DNA of 8,501 bases from the NCBI GenBank assembly GCA_018623305.1, contig JAAZVR010000039.1, forward strand, positions 1 through 8,501. Direction: 5' to 3'. The first letter of the stretch is position 1. Every line of letters begins with the position of its first letter. The position numbers and the translations under genes are program-made. Positions 5,087 through 8,501 of the stretch are shown piece by piece. The notes below the pieces were generated by a model. It had not been told where the DNA came from. It worked only from the letters and a program-made list of their open reading frames with translations, and did no database searches. The stretch comes from Thiotrichales bacterium (GTDB taxonomy: Bacteria > Pseudomonadota > Gammaproteobacteria > JAAZVR01).

Positions 5087-6069
5087 TTTAGCTTGAGTTG
5101 CTGCCTCGTTTGTTCATAACAGTCAGCACAAAACTGAATGAATTTATCTGAATTTGAATGTTGAGGCCAAACTCCAGTTTTCGTGTTTAATTGCCCTGCT
5201 TCTATTTGATAGCGCGCTAACGAGTGGATGTAGTGCCTGCGTTGAGCTGCATCGATGACAAGCGGTGGATAGCCTGATTTAAGTAACGGAATATTCGCTA
5301 ACAATCGCGCCATACGCCCATTGCCGTCAGCGAAAGGGTGGATGTGAACAAAGCCGATGTGAGCTTTGGCATAGGTTTCAATGGCTTCATTCAGGGAGTG
5401 AATCTCACACGTATTGATAAAATCAAGCCACTCTGCCATTAAGTTGGGAACGGATTGAGGTAAGGCGTATTGGATAAAGATGTGTTGGCCTTCAGAATCT
5501 AGGGCATTGGTGCCATTAGGTTCATTTTTCCATTCGCCGACAGGGGCGTATATATCCATGATTTTTTCCGTTTGCACCGCTTTGTGAAGCTCAAATAAAT
5601 GCTCTGCTGTGATGGGTTGGTTGGATGAAACCAACTGATACACCAGTTCAATGGCGCGAGCGTGACCGACCACTTCTTGGTGATCTTTTAAAGGTTTTCC
5701 TGCAATGGTTAAGCCGTACTCTAAAACTTCAAAGGTTTCGCCTTGAGTCAGCGTATTGCCTTCCAGTGATGTGGATGAATAAGTCCAGATATCTCTTAGT
5801 TTGGCTAAAACATAGGCGCGTTGCTCTTTGGGAACGTCGTTTAGAAAACCGATAAGGGGCTGGGATTTTGGTTGGTATTGATAACGTGTGGCGCGTTTTT
5901 GACCTGTGCGAATAAGTAGGCCTTCTTCAACCCATTGGACAAGCCAGCGGCGCAGGGTGCGTTCAGAAACCTCATCATTAAAAGACGTTTTTAGTTCAGG
6001 CAGACTGAAGTCTGACTTTAGGCTTTGAATATAATTTAAAACGCGTTGTTTAAGTGTTTTATGATTCAT
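5083..6069 (-). CDS. Fic-domain protein (probable AMP-transferase) with N-terminal winged helix
   Basis: This 328-residue protein contains the Fic catalytic motif HPFADGNGRMAR at 244-255 (His244 general base, Asp248 metal ligand, Gly-Asn-Gly phosphate loop, Arg252 and Arg255). Such enzymes usually move AMP from ATP to a hydroxyl side chain of a target protein. Upstream, STSLEGN (99-105) fits the [ST]xxxE[GN] inhibitory helix, with Glu103 expected to block ATP binding, so this is a self-inhibited (class II) Fic. Residues about 5-65 (LPELKTSFNDEVSERTLRR, then WVEEGLLIRTGQKRATRYQ) look like a DNA-binding winged helix-turn-helix. No separate antitoxin gene adjoins. The ATG at 6069 has no Shine-Dalgarno, and a TATAAT lies only 7 bp upstream, suggesting a leaderless mRNA. 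Three GGCC-centred boxes cover the promoter, so autoregulation is plausible. The target is unknown. Confidence 0.92.
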   Translation of the reverse strand: MNHKTLKQRVLNYIQSLKSDFSLPELKTSFNDEVSERTLRRWLVQWVEEGLLIRTGQKRATRYQYQPKSQPLIGFLNDVPKEQRAYVLAKLRDIWTYSSTSLEGNTLTQGETFEVLEYGLTIAGKPLKDHQEVVGHARAIELVYQLVSSNQPITAEHLFELHKAVQTEKIMDIYAPVGEWKNEPNGTNALDSEGQHIFIQYALPQSVPNLMAEWLDFINTCEIHSLNEAIETYAKAHIGFVHIHPFADGNGRMARLLANIPLLKSGYPPLVIDAAQRRHYIHSLARYQIEAGQLNTKTGVWPQHSNSDKFIQFCADCYEQTRQQLKLN

Positions 6070-6111
6070 ACGGCCAATTATACGGCCATATTTTAAGTTT
6101 TATGGCCGTAT
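6068..6111. promoter_or_regulatory. Three-box GGCC operator cluster over the fic promoter and start codon
   Basis: ATACGGCCATA (6080-6090) and TATGGCCGTAT (6101-6111) are perfect 11-bp inverted repeats with a 10-bp spacer. A third copy, ATACGGCCA at 6068-6076, overlaps the fic start codon. The GGCC centres are 12 and 20 bp apart. The middle box adjoins and partly includes the minus-strand TATAAT. Three copies argue for protein binding. The paired arms could alternatively form an RNA hairpin: in the plus direction it is followed by a short T-run, in the minus (fic) direction it is not. Confidence 0.7.
6077..6082 (-). promoter_or_regulatory. Perfect -10 element of fic, placed for a leaderless transcript
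   Basis: The minus strand reads TATAAT at 6082-6077, the exact sigma-70 -10 consensus. Transcription would begin about 6-8 bp later, at or next to the A of the fic ATG (6069). No good -35 is seen 16-18 bp upstream, so activity may be weak or activator-dependent. No Shine-Dalgarno lies between this element and the ATG. Confidence 0.45.
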
Positions 6112-6133
6112 TTTGACGGAAAAATAAGTGGAT

Positions 6134-7138
6134 TTAGGCCTTATCACTGAGGATAACGGCTATCCAACGAGTGTCTTCGTATTGTTCAAGGGCGATTTTG
6201 ACAATCATCGTGAGCGGAATCGATAAGAACATCCCGACGGGACCAAACAGCCAGCCCCAAATAATCAACGATAAGAACACTACTAAAGGTGATAGGCCAA
6301 GGCCTTTGCCCATGTATTTCGGTTCGACGATATTGCCCATCACGACGTTGATCGTAACGTAGCCGATGGCGACCCAGGCAGCGTCGGCAAAGCCGAGTTG
6401 AATCATCGCCAAAATCACCGCGGGGATAGCGGCAATGAGTGAACCGACATTGGGGATGAAATTCATCAGCATGGCAATCAAACCCCATAGTACAGGGAAA
6501 TCCACACCCATAAACATCAGCATGACAGTGACTAAAAACCCTGTGCCTAAACTGACCAGTGTTTTGATGAGTAAGTATTGATGGGTCTTCTCAGCAAAAG
6601 TATTGGCGTTGCGAGTGTCGAGATTCGCTGCTTCAATTTTCTTCGGGAAATGCGCTTCTTCGAGTAGCAGGAAAATCACGATGAACATGACTAAAAATAC
6701 ATTGGTGAGAAGTGAGCTGACGGCGGACAGCACTTCACTGGTCATGCCCATAATTTGTTGAGGGTTGATGCGTTCTTGCAGTTCTGCCGAGGTGATGGGT
6801 AAGTTGAATTGTTCTAATAAGGGCGTGATGGAGACCAACAGGGATTGAAGTCGGGTTTCGTAGGTGGGTAAGTTGGTCATAAAGCTATCCACTGAATGAC
6901 TGACGACCCAAACGACAGAACCGCCGAAGAGGAAAATGACCGCTAATAAGGCCATGACCGCGGCACCTGATGGCACACCGCGCTCAGTCATTAAGCGCAA
7001 AAACGGCAAGCTGATGATCCCGATGAATAAGGCTAATAAAATTGGAATGACAATGGCTTCAGCCATTTTAAGGCCTGCCAAAATGACGATGATGCTGGCC
7101 AAGCCCAGCAACCAGTTTAATTCTTTTGATGTGTTCAT
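6134..7138 (-). CDS. AI-2E/PerM-family membrane transporter
   Basis: This 334-residue polytopic inner-membrane protein has about seven to eight hydrophobic segments: two or three in residues 10-80, one near 140-160, and a cluster in 195-320. The large soluble insert between (about 82-140) is typical of the family. The C-terminal signatures are clear: NFIPNVGSLIAAIPA (226-240) and NIVEPKYMGKGLGLSP (269-284), then WGWLFGPVGMFLSIPLT (294-310). The family includes E. coli TqsA (linked to AI-2 export), PerM, YdiK and sodium/proton antiporters, so the substrate cannot be assigned by homology. The ATG at 7138 has AGGGGA upstream at suitable spacing. It is divergent from the Tim44-like gene and lies 64 bp upstream of fic on the same strand, with the fic control boxes filling that gap. 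Confidence 0.92.
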   Translation of the reverse strand: MNTSKELNWLLGLASIIVILAGLKMAEAIVIPILLALFIGIISLPFLRLMTERGVPSGAAVMALLAVIFLFGGSVVWVVSHSVDSFMTNLPTYETRLQSLLVSITPLLEQFNLPITSAELQERINPQQIMGMTSEVLSAVSSLLTNVFLVMFIVIFLLLEEAHFPKKIEAANLDTRNANTFAEKTHQYLLIKTLVSLGTGFLVTVMLMFMGVDFPVLWGLIAMLMNFIPNVGSLIAAIPAVILAMIQLGFADAAWVAIGYVTINVVMGNIVEPKYMGKGLGLSPLVVFLSLIIWGWLFGPVGMFLSIPLTMIVKIALEQYEDTRWIAVILSDKA

Positions 7139-7229
7139 TCCGATCCCCTATTTCTCCATTGTTGAAAGTATATCAATATCCATTAATTCTCTTTATAATC
7201 AGTGAGAAATTAAATATAGGAGATCCGTT
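7139..7229. promoter_or_regulatory. Divergent intergenic control region between the AI-2E-family and Tim44-like genes
   Basis: This 91-bp AT-rich gap must hold promoters for both genes. On the plus strand TATAAT at 7194-7199 is a perfect -10, but the best -35 at proper spacing (TATCAA, 7171-7176) is weak. On the minus strand TATACT (7172-7167) is a possible -10 with no clear -35. AGGAGA at 7218-7223 is the strong ribosome binding site of the Tim44-like gene. No convincing palindrome or terminator was seen. Confidence 0.4.
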
Positions 7230-8213
7230 ATGAAACGTTTTTCAACCTTTCTAACTGTTTTATTGACATCACTTGCTTTGGCTTTGAGCACGGCTAATGT
7301 AGCGCATGCGAAAAAATTTGGTGGCGGTAAGTCGTTTGGTATTAAGAAAAATTCTTCAATGTTTGAGCGTAAGGCGACTCAGCCTAAGGCACCGACATCA
7401 AAGCCTGCTCAGGCAGCACCTAACAATACAGCACCTGCGGCTGGTGCGGGTGCGGCCACTGCGGGTAAAACGGCAGCGGCTTCGGGCGCGTCGAAATGGA
7501 TGGGTCCATTGGCGGGCTTAGCGGCGGGCGGGGTGTTGGCTGCGATGCTGTTTGGCGATGGCTTTGAAGGTTTTGCAATGATGGACTTCTTGTTGTTCTT
7601 GGGTTTAGCCGTTCTAGGCTTTATGCTGTTGAAACGTATGATGGCGGGTCGCGCGCAGCAACAACCGAGCTATGGCGCGCAAATGCCACAACCCACTCAG
7701 CAACGTGAAATGACACCTGAGCACGTTCAAATGAAAGAACGCCAAACGGTTTCAGAGCCAGTTCAAGCGGGTCAATCAATGGCGGTGCCAACGATTGGTT
7801 CGGGTTTGTCGGATTCAGTCGAGCCTGTCGCAGCGGACGATATGCCAGCTTGGTTCGAAGCCGATGCTTTTGCAGAAGGCTCTAAAACGAATTTTGTGAA
7901 CCTTCAAGCGGCGTGGGATTCAGGCGATATGTCTGAAATTCGTCCGTTCTTGTCTGCTGAACTGGCCGCGGCGATTGAAATCGAGTTGGCTAATCGTGGT
8001 GATGAAAAAAATGTCACAATCGTTGAAGAAGTGAATGCAGAAATGGCTCATGCCGGTCGTGATGGCGATCAGTTTGTGGTGAGCATTCAGTTCAGCGGTT
8101 GGATTAAAGAAGGTGAAAATGCCGATTCTGAATCGTTCCAAGAAGTGTGGCATATTGCTCGTGATTGGAATGGCGAAGGTGCATGGCAAGTGGCGGGTAT
8201 TCAGCAAATTTGA
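7230..8213 (+). CDS. Exported or membrane-anchored Tim44-like domain protein
   Basis: This 327-residue protein has a signal peptide (residues 1-27, likely cut after AHA), then KKFGGGKSFG, a basic glycine-rich start typical of bacterial Tim44-like proteins. A low-complexity Pro/Ala/Gln region follows (about 48-88), then two hydrophobic segments (about 91-108 and 115-134) and a Gln/Pro-rich linker. The C-terminal domain (about 203-327; WFEADAFAEGSKTNFVNLQAAWDSGD, then EVNAEMA, FVVSIQFSGWI and EVWHIARDW) has the Tim44/NTF2-like alpha-beta look. In mitochondria Tim44 helps the import motor; the role of bacterial versions is poorly known and no import role should be assumed. The ATG at 7230 has a strong AGGAG. 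Its stop codon overlaps the likely start of rluA, so the two may be co-transcribed. Confidence 0.86.
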   Translation: MKRFSTFLTVLLTSLALALSTANVAHAKKFGGGKSFGIKKNSSMFERKATQPKAPTSKPAQAAPNNTAPAAGAGAATAGKTAAASGASKWMGPLAGLAAGGVLAAMLFGDGFEGFAMMDFLLFLGLAVLGFMLLKRMMAGRAQQQPSYGAQMPQPTQQREMTPEHVQMKERQTVSEPVQAGQSMAVPTIGSGLSDSVEPVAADDMPAWFEADAFAEGSKTNFVNLQAAWDSGDMSEIRPFLSAELAAAIEIELANRGDEKNVTIVEEVNAEMAHAGRDGDQFVVSIQFSGWIKEGENADSESFQEVWHIARDWNGEGAWQVAGIQQI

Positions 8214-8501
8214 GTACCCCTTTCTTAAAAGTCGTCTATCAAGACGACTACCTTCTCGTATTGGATAAGCCTTCGGGCTTACTCAGCGTGCCTGGGCGTG
8301 GCGCGGATAAGCAAGATTGTTTGTCCGCCCGCGCCCAGTCTGTTTATAGCGATGCTTTAGTGGTTCACCGTTTGGACGAGGCCACCTCGGGTCTGGTGTT
8401 GATGGCGCGAGGTAAAACGATGCAGGCGGAGATGAGCCGTCAATTTCGTGAGCGAATACCTAAGAAGGATTACATCGCTGTCGCGTCAGGTTTAATTGAA
8501 C
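8210..8501 (+). CDS. rluA: RluA-type rRNA/tRNA pseudouridine synthase (5' part; runs off the window)
   Basis: The reading frame is open to the right edge, giving about 97 residues. LKVVYQDDYLLVLDKPSGLLSVPGR is very close to the N-terminus of E. coli RluA, which modifies U746 of 23S rRNA and U32 of some tRNAs. It is followed by the RluA/RluC/RluD catalytic motif HRLDEATSG with the catalytic Asp, then RQFRERIPKKDYIA, also RluA-like. The start is unsettled. TTG at 8210 overlaps the Tim44-like stop codon (TTGA) and gives a normal N-terminus. ATG at 8183 is in frame and would add nine residues (MASGGYSAN) but has a poorly spaced AAGG. I prefer TTG by length. The C-terminal half is outside the window, so other RluA-clade enzymes are not fully excluded. 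Confidence 0.85.
   Translation, partial: MSTPFLKVVYQDDYLLVLDKPSGLLSVPGRGADKQDCLSARAQSVYSDALVVHRLDEATSGLVLMARGKTMQAEMSRQFRERIPKKDYIAVASGLIE
8230..8249 (+). repeat. 8-bp perfect hairpin at the start of rluA
   Basis: Arms AGTCGTCT (8230-8237) and AGACGACT (8242-8249) are perfect reverse complements around the 4-nt loop ATCA, about 20 nt after the proposed TTG start. No T-run follows, so it is not a terminator. It could affect translation initiation or be a by-product of coding VVYQDD. Confidence 0.6.

Noticed and set aside
5618..5640. Inverted repeat GTTGGTT / AACCAAC inside fic
   Set aside because: Short, internal to coding sequence and not followed by a T-run; chance is the simplest explanation.
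6080..6114. The fic upstream hairpin as terminator of the AI-2E-family gene
   Set aside because: In the minus direction the stem is followed by AATTGG, not a T-run. A T-run exists only in the plus direction, where no gene ends. Three box copies fit an operator better.
6936..7205. 89-residue plus-strand open frame across the AI-2E-family gene start
   Set aside because: Antisense to a clearly coding membrane protein, Lys/Met/Ile-rich without domain features, and it crosses the divergent promoter region.

Overview
The window looks like chromosomal DNA from a gammaproteobacterium, probably marine or aquatic. The reasons are the type of ModABC proteins, an E. coli-like RluA, a DUF3833 lipoprotein / chalcone-isomerase-like / MFS gene group, moderate GC, and a ModE-like operator of the enterobacterial form. 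The species cannot be fixed from the sequence alone. No mobile element, tRNA, rRNA or CRISPR array is visible.

Layout. Bases 1-42 may hold the end of an upstream gene. Bases 43-248 are a regulatory gap with a 10-bp inverted repeat, a strong intrinsic terminator, and a good sigma-70 promoter overlaid by a ModE-type operator. Next come modA, modB and modC (249-2809), a complete high-affinity molybdate ABC importer. A 14-bp tandem duplication lies between modA and modB. Facing modC and overlapping its end are two minus-strand genes (2796-3802): a secreted chalcone-isomerase-like protein and, upstream of it, a DUF3833 lipoprotein. A divergent MelB/GPH-type MFS transporter (3875-5086) shares their control region, which carries a palindrome.

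The MFS gene overlaps tail-to-tail with a minus-strand Fic-domain protein (5083-6069), a probable AMP-transferase with an N-terminal winged helix and an N-terminal inhibitory motif. Its start region carries three GGCC-centred boxes and may give a leaderless mRNA. An AI-2E/PerM-family membrane protein (6134-7138, minus) is upstream of it. Divergent from that is an exported Tim44-like protein (7230-8213), whose stop codon overlaps the likely TTG start of rluA, which runs off the right edge.

How the genes work together. modABC form one transport unit, predicted to be shut off by molybdate-bound ModE, which would be encoded elsewhere. The DUF3833, chalcone-isomerase-like and MFS genes probably work together in an envelope or lipid-related process whose chemistry is not evident here. 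The Fic gene looks like an independently and tightly controlled unit, possibly autoregulated. The remaining genes are core functions. The most interesting signals are the fic operator/leaderless-start arrangement, the modA control region, and the small tandem duplication between modA and modB.
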